A stretch of DNA of 32,497 nucleotides from Singulisphaera sp. GTDB taxonomy: Bacteria > Planctomycetota > Planctomycetia > Isosphaerales > Isosphaeraceae. Each line of letters begins with the position of its first letter. Within the stretch, counting starts at the first letter, position 1. Shown one piece after another: positions 7,155 to 15,540 of this stretch. The stretch lies in NCBI GenBank assembly GCA_027451445.1, contig DAIDJG010000500.1:1-32497 (forward strand). Reading direction: 5' to 3'. The notes beneath the pieces were generated by a model. That model had not been told where the DNA came from and ran no database searches. It saw only the letters and a list, made by a program, of their open reading frames with translations. A program made the translations under genes and the position numbers.

Positions 7155-7187
7155 AAGGGGTTAGGGCGAAAGCTCCACCCCTTTTTT
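7155..7187 (+). terminator. Intrinsic terminator behind the tRNA-Glu fragment
   Basis: The stem AAGGGGT/ACCCCTT encloses a GGGC-GAAA-GCTC tetraloop hairpin and is followed by a run of T. It sits 15 bases after the tRNA discriminator base, as expected for a tRNA gene's own terminator. Its survival next to only a 3' tRNA fragment suggests this side is the original chromosomal flank. Confidence 0.75.
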
Positions 7188-7557
7188 CGCGCGCTTTCCC
7201 GCAGATGAGTTACACATCGGTCACGCGGCGCAACTGAGCGGAGCCGTCCAGGGCGAAGAAGCCTTGCCACGGCCTCGATCCTTCGAGATCCGGCTCGATG
7301 CTCCGCTCGCTACGACGCAAAGGCGTTGCTCGGACTGATCGGACGAGATAGGTTGCGGTTCAGCGCTGGCCGCGGGAGAAGGCCGCTGTCATCGTCGAGG
7401 ACGGGTCGGTTCCAAGGGTGACGAGTTCGAGGGCGTTGTCTACGAAGAGGCCCGATAACCGAACCAAGCCGTCGATGAACTTCGCTCGTGGGAGCCTCCA
7501 GCCAAAAGGAACGAGTGGCGGGCGACCAAGAAGACAGCGAAGAAGGAGGAACGGACG
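7188..7557. other. Gene-free stretch before the HTH-PIN module
   Basis: About 370 bases without a recognisable gene on either strand. Its right end must hold the promoter of the module starting at 7558. No clear promoter or operator palindrome could be picked out. Confidence 0.35.
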
Positions 7558-7917
7558 ATGCCCCGAATAACGAAGCCCGAACGATCCTCCACTCCGAAAG
7601 CCAAATCGCAGCCCGTCACCGAGAACGGTCCGGCGAGTGAGGTACTCACACTTTCCGAGGCCGCCGCGTACCTCAGGTTCCCGGAAGCCGACATCCTCCG
7701 GCTAGTCGACGAGCAGGGATTGCCGGCCCGCAGACTCGGCGATGACTGGCGGTTCTCCAGATCTGCTATCCAGCAGTGGCTGTCCACTCCGCCCCCGCGC
7801 GAAAGCAAGGAAGCCCAACTGGCCGTGGCGGGCGCCTGGAAACACGACCCGTATGTCGAAGCTGAACTGGAAGAAATCCTCAAGAGGCGGGGCAGGTCCA
7901 CTGAGGACGGGGAATGA
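7558..7917 (+). CDS. HTH_17 (excisionase-type) DNA-binding protein, putative antitoxin
   Basis: A 119-residue protein with a disordered basic N-terminus (1-28) and an HTH_17/MerR-like domain at about 29-77. The domain shows LTLSEAAAYLRFPEADILRL, then GLPARRLGDDWRFSRSAIQQ, where the arginine-rich wing and final helix match the family. A C-terminal acidic tail (EAELEEILKRRG) is of the kind that wraps a toxin in antitoxins. The ATG is preceded by AAGGAGG. Its stop overlaps the ATG of the PIN-domain gene (ATGA at 7914-7917), so the two are translationally coupled. It probably neutralises the PIN toxin and autoregulates the pair; the role is inferred from layout. Confidence 0.7.
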   Translation: MPRITKPERSSTPKAKSQPVTENGPASEVLTLSEAAAYLRFPEADILRLVDEQGLPARRLGDDWRFSRSAIQQWLSTPPPRESKEAQLAVAGAWKHDPYVEAELEEILKRRGRSTEDGE

Positions 7918-8330
7918 TCATCTTGGACACCGATGTCCTTACGTTTCACCTCCTCGGTCATCCGCGTGTGCTTCAGCGCCGCCGAGAGGCCCACGATGAA
8001 GTCGTGATCACGCTCATCAGCCGAATCGAGACGCTGCAAGGTCGGTTTGCGACACTGCTGAAGGCCGCCGATGGGGAGCAACTACTACGTGGACAGCATC
8101 GGCTTGACAAGTTGGAGCTGGACCTGAGGCCCTTCCGCGTCCTTCCGGTCACGGATCACGTTGCATCCGAATTTGATCGGCTTCGCGCGAACAAAGGTCT
8201 GAGGAAAATCGGCAGGGCCGACTTGCTCATAGCAACGATCGCCCTGACCCATGTCGCCACGCTCGTCACTCGCAACGTGAAGGACTTTCGGCTCGTGCCG
8301 GGCCTGACGATCGAGAACTGGCTCGACTGA
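7914..8330 (+). CDS. vapC: PIN-domain ribonuclease, VapC-like toxin
   Basis: A 138-residue PIN-domain protein of usual VapC length. The acidic metal-binding residues are in place: Asp5 in ILDTDVLT, Glu39 in TLISRIETLQGR, Asp103 in IGRADLLIA, and Asn121/Asp124 in LVTRNVKDFRLVPGL. PIN toxins of this group cleave tRNA or rRNA with magnesium. The gene overlaps the upstream HTH_17 gene by four bases, the standard antitoxin-first layout. The antitoxin differs from the common VapB AbrB, RHH or Phd types. The protein looks intact, with all catalytic acids retained. Confidence 0.85.
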   Translation: MIILDTDVLTFHLLGHPRVLQRRREAHDEVVITLISRIETLQGRFATLLKAADGEQLLRGQHRLDKLELDLRPFRVLPVTDHVASEFDRLRANKGLRKIGRADLLIATIALTHVATLVTRNVKDFRLVPGLTIENWLD

Positions 8331-8655
8331 ATCGGGAAGCTGCTGTCCATGACGGTACTCCGTGAGCTGATCGACATCCCGGAGCATGTTCAGAAGGCCG
8401 TGGGAGCGCTGGCGCACAGGCTTCGTTTTGTCGTTTGCGTCGGAATCACCGCGACATCTGCAATCGCGGGGCGCCGACATCACATTCCGTGCGCTGAGGC
8501 GCACGCGGAGACCTGCGCCTTCCCGAAGTCGACGTACGCCGCCTCGACGACTTCAAGTTTAAAGTGCACCGTCTTTCGGCTCATTCGATGACACGGCACG
8601 ATGCCAACCCGACGGATACCGGTTCCGGATCGCCGCTCACGTCAAGGAAGCCCGA
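8331..8655. other. Gene-free stretch
   Basis: About 325 bases between the PIN toxin stop and the stop of the minus-strand TPR-type gene. Frames are open by chance on both strands, but none carries a motif or ribosome site that I can support. Confidence 0.35.
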
Positions 8656-9780
8656 TCACTTTTGGCGATAGGGTTTCCCCGCCTCGTATAGCGCAAGTCG
8701 GTCGCTCGCCGCCCTCCAACGCATACCGGTTGCCGTCATGCGTTCAAGTGCTTTCCCGGACCAGTGCACGGCGGCCTTGAAATCGGCGGCTTCCGCAAAG
8801 GCGGCGGCAAGCGTATCGAGGACCACGGGATTGTTCCATTTGGTAAGTTCGGCCGCACGCACGGCAGATTCGACGGCGGCCTTTCCATCGCGAAATCGCG
8901 CGTCGGGGCAAGTCGCCAGGAGCCACGCGCGGCCTCGGTGCGTGTCCCAGAGCGCAGGATATCGATGGATCTCTTTGCTTAAGGCGTCGAGCGCCTGCGC
9001 GTACTTCCTCATGGCTTCCCAGGTGCGCCAATCGATTTCCTGAGCCGGCAATGGCGGGTCGGGAGCCACAGGCGTACGGGGATGAGCGACACCGTACTCG
9101 CACTTCTTGACATGACGTTGGTAAGCGTCCGCACAAAGTGCGGCGAAGCGCAAATCGCGCTTCAGCCGATCCAGCCACGCCGCACGCGCAGTCACGGCCG
9201 CTTCCTCAGTGAGCGACTCGTTCGCCTCCGCGGTGGAGGACTCGATACGTCGAATGCTTTCGGACAGTTGTTGCACCGAACTCCTGGCGTTGGCCTCGTG
9301 CTGCGCAGCATTGACGAGTTTGTGAAAGTGACGCTCGCGCATCCGCCAGGTCTCCCAACCATTGACCTCCCATCCCAGCTCGAGCCCCACGACCGCGACC
9401 GCGAGCATGGCCGCGGTCAGACGAAATCGAATGGCGGAGTTTCCGGAAATCGGGCTCCCGAGCCGGGCCGACAACGATCGGCAACCCGTGCCCCACATCA
9501 TGAGGAGCAACACCGCGAGCACGAAGAAAACGAAGAGGAGCACGACGACCACAAACAGGTCGAGGGGCTCGAAGATCGACAGGAATCCGTACGGGGTGAA
9601 AGGCGACAGATGGCCGTAGGTCCATCGGATTAATTTACGAACAGGAGCTTCGCTAGAAGGACCCAGTTCGAGCCAGTAGAATTGAGAAGGTCGAGTCAAC
9701 CAGATCGCGACGATGAGCGCATCGGCAGCCAACGCACAACTGATCAAAGCTGTGGTAAGGACTTTGCGAGCGGGCCGCAT
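8656..9780 (-). CDS. Membrane protein with C-terminal TPR-like region
   Basis: A 374-residue protein starting at ATG 9780 with GAGGAA nine bases upstream; the frame is open further upstream but without a site. Three hydrophobic segments are seen: about residues 8-27, a long pair near 70-100 (VVVVLLFVFFVLAVLLLMMW) and about 120-140. A charged helical stretch with coiled-coil character follows (residues 150-210). The C-terminus (about 280-370) has the planctomycete TPR-like pattern WLLATCPDARFRDG, then VLDTLAAAFAEAADFKAAV. The function is unknown; such tails usually serve protein contacts. Confidence 0.65.
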   Translation of the reverse strand: MRPARKVLTTALISCALAADALIVAIWLTRPSQFYWLELGPSSEAPVRKLIRWTYGHLSPFTPYGFLSIFEPLDLFVVVVLLFVFFVLAVLLLMMWGTGCRSLSARLGSPISGNSAIRFRLTAAMLAVAVVGLELGWEVNGWETWRMRERHFHKLVNAAQHEANARSSVQQLSESIRRIESSTAEANESLTEEAAVTARAAWLDRLKRDLRFAALCADAYQRHVKKCEYGVAHPRTPVAPDPPLPAQEIDWRTWEAMRKYAQALDALSKEIHRYPALWDTHRGRAWLLATCPDARFRDGKAAVESAVRAAELTKWNNPVVLDTLAAAFAEAADFKAAVHWSGKALERMTATGMRWRAASDRLALYEAGKPYRQK

Positions 9781-10289
9781 CGCTTCCTCACAGGGGTGGC
9801 CTTCCGGGCGGTCTCCCAATGATACACGCGTGCGTCCTGGAACACACCGTTCAACTTCGACGCGAAAACCGCGGGCTCCCGCAAACTCCCGATCTTTCAC
9901 CGTTAAAGTCAGCCGAAGCGCTCGGAACCCGAGGAAATCGACCCGTCGAGCTTCATGGTAACCCTTTGCCAGATTGATTTTAGACGAAACGTAACCGCAA
10001 ACGGACCAAGAACCAACGCGTGATCACATTAAGCGAGCAACTCAGCGATCGGCGATCGAGTTGCCAGGCGGCGATCTTCAGAGAGCTTCGACGTTGCGGC
10101 GCCCGTCGTAGCTCTTTTTGTTGCGCTTTTCCAGGATCCCTGGCGCATCTTCCACCCGCCTCGCGCCAAATCGCGATCGAGAGTCTGGCGTGTACCCGTT
10201 TTTGAAACACTGGTTCGGCAATCCCAACGTGGACGAGGAAACCATGCCGAGCGATCGTTCACGCCAAGTTTTCGGGGGATTGGTGACCG
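9781..10289. other. Divergent intergenic region with a 28-bp inverted repeat
   Basis: About 500 bases between two divergent membrane-protein genes, so it must contain both promoters. At 10037-10064 the arms GCAACTC and GAGTTGC enclose GATC-GGC-GATC, an almost fully palindromic structure that could be an operator or a hairpin. Nothing else is recognisable. Confidence 0.4.
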
Positions 10290-11861
10290 ATGGTCAGCAC
10301 GGATCTGTCGCAGGAAAGACGCAAGGCAAGATTCTGGGATTGCGCAGCGGCGGTTTTCTTCGTCTTCATTGCGCTGTGGTTCATCGATCATCTGGCCCAG
10401 TCGCTTCTGATACGTCTGCACACCGTTTGGGACGGCCAGCGGCTCGCGCCGGTGTTCGCGGTGTACGACGGCTACCGGCTCTACCCCAAAGCTGGTGAGG
10501 GGCCGAGCGTGGGTTATACATACGGGCCGCTTTCGGTCCTGGCGTACTTCCCCACAGTCCTCGCGTCCGACCCCACGTCGGCACTCCTGGTGTCCTATGG
10601 GCTGACGCTGGTCTACTCCTTTGGTCCCGTTGTCGCCCTGCTGGCTCTGAGTGCCAAGGGGGGTGTCCGGCGCTTCGGGGCGGTGGCGGTGGGCGTACTC
10701 GTCTTCGGGATTCTGACGCGGAACCCTTCACTCAGCTACAGCACGACGAGCCCCGTTCATGACGCCGTGGCGCTCGGTTTGGGGCTGCTGGCATGTCTTT
10801 CGCTGCTCGGCTGCGAAGATGCCGGATGGGGCCGACTGACCCTGTCGGCGACAGTCGCAATCCTCGCCGTGGCGGCCAAGCAGAATGCTGTGTTCGCGCT
10901 ACCCACACTTGCGCTCTACACCCTCGTCGCTTTTGGGCGCAAGAACGCGCTCCGTTACGTCGCGTTGCTGGTCGGGCTCGGGTTGGTGCTTACGTTCGTC
11001 TTGGTAGGCCTCTATCGCCTGGGACCACTCGTTCATTACTTGCTGACCGTCCAGGGAAGCATGGGCATCGTCTGGCAACGCTTCAGCGAGCTGATCCGCT
11101 TCGCGGTTTACACGTCCCTTCTTCCTTTGCTTCTGATCGGCTCCGCACTTTTTCTCAAGTCCAGCCCGAGTGAGGCCGACACCCCTCCGGAGTCCGTCCG
11201 AAAGCGACTCGCGAAGAACCCCTGGGTATTGCCGTTCATGATCTGTCTGGGCAACGTGCCGATCTCGGTGCTCGGGGCACTCAAGGCCGCGGGTAACTCG
11301 AACGCATTAAGTTACTCTTTCTACTTTCTGGCTGCGGCCGCGGCATCCCTCGTCACGCAACTCATCGCGCAAGGAGTCGCCGTTGCGCCGGAGCTGGGCC
11401 GCCGAGTGGGTCTGACAATCGCGGCACTCGCGACGAGCCAGTGGCTCTGGGTGCAGTTCGTCAGCGCTCCGGCCCCCATCCCGCTCCGATGGTCAAAGGC
11501 GTTGCAGGAGCTACGGACCAATCCCAGCCAGATCGCTTTCGAATATGCCAAGCGACATCCCGGTTCCGTCTATTTCCCGTGGAATACGCTCTCGGTCCTG
11601 ATGGCCGAGGGACGCCTCGATACCTCGGAAGATGCGCTGCTCTACATCCCGCCGGCAGCGTTCAACCCGGCCGATCCCAACAGAGGAGCTGTCCTCCCCA
11701 ACGATCCCGAGTACATCGCGTTTCCACCTCAGTACGAAACCGCCCTGGGGCAGAATGCCGTGCTGCGGCGCTTCCCGAACTATCGTCGCCACGTCAAGGT
11801 TCCCGGATTGGACCGTTTTGACGTCTACGCCCGCAGCGATGGGCGTTCTCGCACTCCCTGA
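10290..11861 (+). CDS. Polytopic GT-C-type membrane glycosyltransferase-like protein
   Basis: A 523-residue protein with roughly 9-11 hydrophobic helices and a soluble C-terminus (about residues 420-523). The first helix (18-38) is followed by a periplasmic loop reading VYDGYRLYPKAGEGPSVGYT and then YGPLSVLAYFP. This resembles the catalytic loop region of GT-C fold lipid-linked sugar transferases (families GT39, GT83 and GT87: tyrosine-rich loop before the second helix). No exact DD or DE motif of ArnT or PMT is present, so the donor and acceptor cannot be named. The start is ATG 10290 with GGGGGA upstream. It probably acts in cell-surface glycan assembly. The family assignment is tentative. 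Confidence 0.6.
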   Translation: MVSTDLSQERRKARFWDCAAAVFFVFIALWFIDHLAQSLLIRLHTVWDGQRLAPVFAVYDGYRLYPKAGEGPSVGYTYGPLSVLAYFPTVLASDPTSALLVSYGLTLVYSFGPVVALLALSAKGGVRRFGAVAVGVLVFGILTRNPSLSYSTTSPVHDAVALGLGLLACLSLLGCEDAGWGRLTLSATVAILAVAAKQNAVFALPTLALYTLVAFGRKNALRYVALLVGLGLVLTFVLVGLYRLGPLVHYLLTVQGSMGIVWQRFSELIRFAVYTSLLPLLLIGSALFLKSSPSEADTPPESVRKRLAKNPWVLPFMICLGNVPISVLGALKAAGNSNALSYSFYFLAAAAASLVTQLIAQGVAVAPELGRRVGLTIAALATSQWLWVQFVSAPAPIPLRWSKALQELRTNPSQIAFEYAKRHPGSVYFPWNTLSVLMAEGRLDTSEDALLYIPPAAFNPADPNRGAVLPNDPEYIAFPPQYETALGQNAVLRRFPNYRRHVKVPGLDRFDVYARSDGRSRTP

Positions 11862-12320
11862 AGAGCGCCGCACGGGACTCGACGACGCCCGCTCGGCAGT
11901 CGGCCCACGCTGGCCAGGTGCGGGCGCTCAGTCCGATTCTCGGGTCAGCCTTTCGTGGTTTTGAGGGGGAAGGGCTACAAACCGCTCGGCGGGCGTCCCG
12001 GAGATGTTTCCCAAACGCCACAACGCCCGGATTTTTCGGCGGCCGGTGTCCATAGAATCGTCGCTGATTAAATCCTCAATTTTTTCCTTTGACAAAAGAA
12101 CCGATAACCGTATTATGTCCTTAACCTCTGACTGCATCCACCTATGCTCGGTCCAATGCCAGCACCCACACAAAAATCCTTGCCCGATGGTAAGAAACCT
12201 TTTGACCGGCCAACCCTGACTGTCGTACGCTGAGGGAAAGTGTCCTCATTCTGCGCCTTTGCGCGCTGAGGCCGGTGGTTAAGAACGTCAGCCACAACCC
12301 AATGTAGGGGGAGATGGACG
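11862..12320. other. Intergenic region upstream of the DUF1549-DUF1501 operon
   Basis: About 460 bases without a supportable gene. A weak promoter-like pair, TTGACC near 12199 and TACGCT 18 bases later, lies about 100 bases before the operon. GGGGGAG precedes the ATG at 12321. The promoter call is low confidence. Confidence 0.35.
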
Positions 12321-13994
12321 ATGAAAGCGGGTCGTCTCTGGCGATTGCCTTGCCGAAGCATGGCGGCGTTCGCCATTCTGGCGGGTCTGGGCGCGGGCAT
12401 GCTGGTGGCGGCTGATGCGCCCACCAAGCCCGAAGCTACGGAAACAAAAGAGAAGGTCGCAGAGGATGCCGGGAAGACGCCGAAGTCGACCCCAACCAAA
12501 CTCGACTACATCGATGAGATGATCCGCGAGGCCTGGGAACAGGCCAATGTGAAGCCCTCGAAGATGTGCACCGACGAGGAGTTCCTCCGCCGCGTGTACC
12601 TCGACATCCTGGGCCGCATCCCCAACATTGAAGAGGCGAACGGATTCCTCAAGTCGAAGGAGTCGGGCAAGCGAGCCAAGCTCGTCAATTATCTGCTCGA
12701 GCAGCCGGATTACGCCAAGAACTTTGCGACCCAGTGGTCGATCCTGCTCGTTGGGCGAGGCCGGCAGGAGCGCCAGGTCGACAAGGGTGAGCTCACGGCC
12801 TGGGTGCGCCGGCAGATCACGGCCGAACGGCCCTGGCACGAGATCGTCTATGACCTGATCACGGCTAACGGCTCGAACAAGGAGAACGGGGCGGTCAACT
12901 ACACGCTGGCCCACCTCGAATTCGGCGCGGTGCCGCTGACGTCGATCACGACCCGCGTCTTCCTCGGCCAGCAGATTCAGTGCACCCAGTGCCACGACCA
13001 TCCGTCGAACGACTGGAAGCAGGCCGACTTCTGGGGCATCAACGCGTTCTTCAAGGGCATCCACCGCGAAGACGTGATGAAGGAGACCAAGACCGGTGCC
13101 GAGGTCTACGACCACACCGATCTCTCGGACAACCCGGTCGACTCCTACGCCAGCTACGACAAGCGCAATGGGTTGGTGGGCATCGCTTTCCCGCGATTCC
13201 TCGACGGCCGCAAGATCCCCCAGGGGACCGAGGTGACCAACCGCCGCGAGGCGCTCGCGAAGTTTGTGGCCGATCCCAAGAACATGGACCTGGCGCGGGC
13301 ATTCGTGAACCGGATGTGGGGCCACTTCATGGGTCGCGGGTTCGTTCAGCCGGTCGACGACTTCGGCCCGCACAACCCGGCCAGCCATCCCGAGCTGCTC
13401 GACAAGCTCGCGGAAGAGTTCCAGGCCAGCAACTACGACATGAAGGCGCTCATCCGCTGGATCACCGCAAGCGAGGCCTACAACCTCACGAGCATGATGA
13501 CCAAGGCCAATGAGAAGGATGAGACCCTCTTCAGCCACATGTCGCTGAAGCCGATGACCCCCGAGCAGCTCTTCGACTCGCTGATCACGGCCACCGCAGC
13601 CCACAAGGCCAGCGGCGGCGACACGAGCAAGCGGCGCGACGAGTGGCTCAAGCAGTTCGTCTTCACCTTCGCCAACGACGAAGGCGAGGAAGGCTCGAGC
13701 TTCCAGGGGACGATTCCCCAGGCCCTCATGATGATGAACGGCGACCTCATGGAGCAGGCCGTCAGCGGCAAACCGGGAAGTTTCCTCAACGACCTCGCGG
13801 CCCACGCCAGCAGGAAGAGCGGTGTGTCGACGATGGTCAACGAGATGTTCCTCGCCGCCCTGAGCCGGTATCCGACCACGGCTGAGAAGAACAAGGCCTC
13901 GTCGGCTCTTCAGAGCTCACCCGACACGGCCTATATCCTGGAAGACCTCTTCTGGGCCCTGCTGAACTCGAACGAGTTTGTCCTGAACCACTAA
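12321..13994 (+). CDS. Secreted DUF1549/DUF1553 protein
   Basis: A 557-residue planctomycete-type exported protein. A signal peptide covers about residues 1-32 (hydrophobic AAFAILAGLGAGMLVA, cleavage near AADA). DUF1549 runs from about 60 to 230, starting YIDEMIREAWEQ and containing RRVYLDILGRIPN. It contains CTQCHDHP (Cys221, Cys224, His225), a cytochrome-c-like CxxCH that is commonly seen in this family. DUF1553 occupies about 270-555 (ARAFVNRMWGHFMGRGFVQP, then DDFGPHNPASHPELLD). The start is supported by GGGGGAG upstream. It is transcribed with the DUF1501 gene 97 bases downstream. These pairs occur in many copies per planctomycete genome; their biochemical role is not settled. Confidence 0.9.
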   Translation: MKAGRLWRLPCRSMAAFAILAGLGAGMLVAADAPTKPEATETKEKVAEDAGKTPKSTPTKLDYIDEMIREAWEQANVKPSKMCTDEEFLRRVYLDILGRIPNIEEANGFLKSKESGKRAKLVNYLLEQPDYAKNFATQWSILLVGRGRQERQVDKGELTAWVRRQITAERPWHEIVYDLITANGSNKENGAVNYTLAHLEFGAVPLTSITTRVFLGQQIQCTQCHDHPSNDWKQADFWGINAFFKGIHREDVMKETKTGAEVYDHTDLSDNPVDSYASYDKRNGLVGIAFPRFLDGRKIPQGTEVTNRREALAKFVADPKNMDLARAFVNRMWGHFMGRGFVQPVDDFGPHNPASHPELLDKLAEEFQASNYDMKALIRWITASEAYNLTSMMTKANEKDETLFSHMSLKPMTPEQLFDSLITATAAHKASGGDTSKRRDEWLKQFVFTFANDEGEEGSSFQGTIPQALMMMNGDLMEQAVSGKPGSFLNDLAAHASRKSGVSTMVNEMFLAALSRYPTTAEKNKASSALQSSPDTAYILEDLFWALLNSNEFVLNH

Positions 13995-14020
13995 GCGATG
14001 ACACGAAGAACGAGAACGTG

Positions 14021-14050
14021 AGCGGCCGCCTCATGGCGGGGCAGGCCGCT
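14021..14050 (+). other. Intercistronic hairpin
   Basis: AGCGGCC-GCC-TCAT-GGC and GGCCGCT form an imperfect but long GC-rich stem-loop between the two operon genes. There is no T-run, so it is more likely an mRNA stabiliser or attenuating structure than a full terminator. It could set the relative amounts of the DUF1549 and DUF1501 proteins. Confidence 0.5.
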
Positions 14051-14091
14051 TCTAACCGCCTCGGCAACGAGGCTCTGGGGGGAATCGAGCG

Positions 14092-15384
14092 ATGTCTGAC
14101 CTGACCCTTCCGAGCGGCATGACCCGCCGGCATTTCATGGGCCACATGGCGACGACGGCCATGGCCCTCCCCGCCGTTCACTTCTTCGGCTCGCTGGCCC
14201 AAGTGCACGCGGCAGCGAAGAAAGCCTCGAAGAGCTGCATCGTCCTCTGGATGGGCGGCGGTCCCAGCCACATGGATACCTGGAACCTCAAGCCCGAAAG
14301 CGAGAAGAACGGCGGCCCCTTCAAGCCCATCGACACCGCCGTCCCCGGCATCCAGATCAGCGAGCACCTGCCGACGATCGCCAAAAACTTCAAGCACATG
14401 AACATCATCCGGTCGTTGAACTCCAAGGAGGGGAACCACGACCGCGGCACGTACATGCTGCACACCGGCTATCAGCCGAACCCGACCGTCGTTCACCCCG
14501 GCTTCGGGTCGTACATGTCGGTCGAGCTGGGCGAGAAGCTGCAAGGGTTCGACCTGCCGCACTGCATCGCGATCAACTCACCGAGCGTGGGCGCGGGCTT
14601 CTTGGGGATGTCGCACTCGCCCTTCGTGGTGAACAACCCGACCGCGAAGATCACGAACCTCGAGCCCCCCGAAGAGGTTGCGAAGTACGGCAACCTCCGC
14701 ACGGGCCGTCGTTTGGCGATGCTCGACACGGTCGAGCGGAGCTTTATCAGCCAGAAGCGCGGTCAAGGGGGCATCGACCATCAGGCCGTCTACAAGAAGA
14801 CGATCGCGATGATGACCTCCAAGATGAAGGACGTCTTCAAGCTCGACCAGGAGCCGGCCCAGTTGCGCGACGCCTACGGCCGCAGCTCGTTCGGCCAGGG
14901 CTGCTTGATGGCTCGGCGGCTGGTTGAGGCGGGCGTGAGCTATGTCGAGGTCTCCCTCGGCGGCTGGGACACCCACGCCAACGCGTTCGAGACCCTCTCG
15001 AAGAACCTCCACCCCACGCTCGACAAGGGCATGGGCACGTTGCTGGCCGACCTCGAACAGCGCGGCCTGATCAACGATGTCATGGTCGTCTGGATGGGCG
15101 ACTTCGGCCGCACCCCGCGCATCAACCAGAACAACGGCCGCGACCACTGGCCGAATAGCTGGTCGATCGTCATTGGCGGCGGCGGCATGAAGGGCGGCCA
15201 GATCGTCGGTGCCACCGATAAGGACGGCGTCGATATCACCGATCGCCCGATCGGCGTTATGGACGTCATCGGCACGATGACCAAGACCATGGGCATCGAC
15301 GTCGCCACCCAGTACACCACCCCGCGCGGTCGGCCGATCAAGATCGTCGACGGCGGCACGCCGATCAAGGAGCTCGTGGGCTGA
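14092..15384 (+). CDS. Tat-exported DUF1501 protein
   Basis: A 430-residue protein of the alkaline-phosphatase-like DUF1501 family. A twin-arginine signal is visible at residues 9-45 (TRRHFMGHMATTAMALPAVH, then cleavage near VHAAA). Family landmarks follow: SCIVLWMGGGPSHMDTWNLK, SEHLPTIAKN, EGNHDRGTYMLHTGY, SLGGWDTHANAF and VWMGDFGRTPRIN, then GRDHWPNSWS. Conserved Asp and His residues in these blocks match metal-site positions of the sulfatase/phosphatase superfamily. It follows the DUF1549/DUF1553 gene on the same strand and ends in a strong terminator, so the two form one transcription unit. The substrate is unknown. Confidence 0.92.
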   Translation: MSDLTLPSGMTRRHFMGHMATTAMALPAVHFFGSLAQVHAAAKKASKSCIVLWMGGGPSHMDTWNLKPESEKNGGPFKPIDTAVPGIQISEHLPTIAKNFKHMNIIRSLNSKEGNHDRGTYMLHTGYQPNPTVVHPGFGSYMSVELGEKLQGFDLPHCIAINSPSVGAGFLGMSHSPFVVNNPTAKITNLEPPEEVAKYGNLRTGRRLAMLDTVERSFISQKRGQGGIDHQAVYKKTIAMMTSKMKDVFKLDQEPAQLRDAYGRSSFGQGCLMARRLVEAGVSYVEVSLGGWDTHANAFETLSKNLHPTLDKGMGTLLADLEQRGLINDVMVVWMGDFGRTPRINQNNGRDHWPNSWSIVIGGGGMKGGQIVGATDKDGVDITDRPIGVMDVIGTMTKTMGIDVATQYTTPRGRPIKIVDGGTPIKELVG

Positions 15385-15415
15385 GAATCGCAGCCTTGCG
15401 AGAGCGATCTTTCAC

Positions 15416-15454
15416 AACGACCCGCCGTCTCATGACGGCGGGTCGTTTTGTTTT
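15416..15454 (+). terminator. Strong intrinsic terminator of the DUF1549-DUF1501 operon
   Basis: A perfect 14-bp stem, AACGACCCGCCGTC with GACGGCGGGTCGTT, with loop TCAT, followed by TTGTTTT. It lies 31 bases after the DUF1501 stop. The A-tract on the left arm makes it partly usable for the converging minus-strand exporter operon too. Confidence 0.92.
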
Positions 15455-15540
15455 GGTCCATCGAGCGTTGTAGGGCTCCTTCGATCCCGGGAGATCCAAA
15501 ATGAAACGGCCGTGCGTCCGACAAACGCGACGGGCCTGAC

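Noticed and set aside
12288-13805. Long antisense frame (505 codons) opposite the DUF1549 gene
   Set aside because: It is a mirror of the high GC third-position bias of the real gene; the product is a low-complexity Val/Leu/Gly/Arg sequence without motifs.
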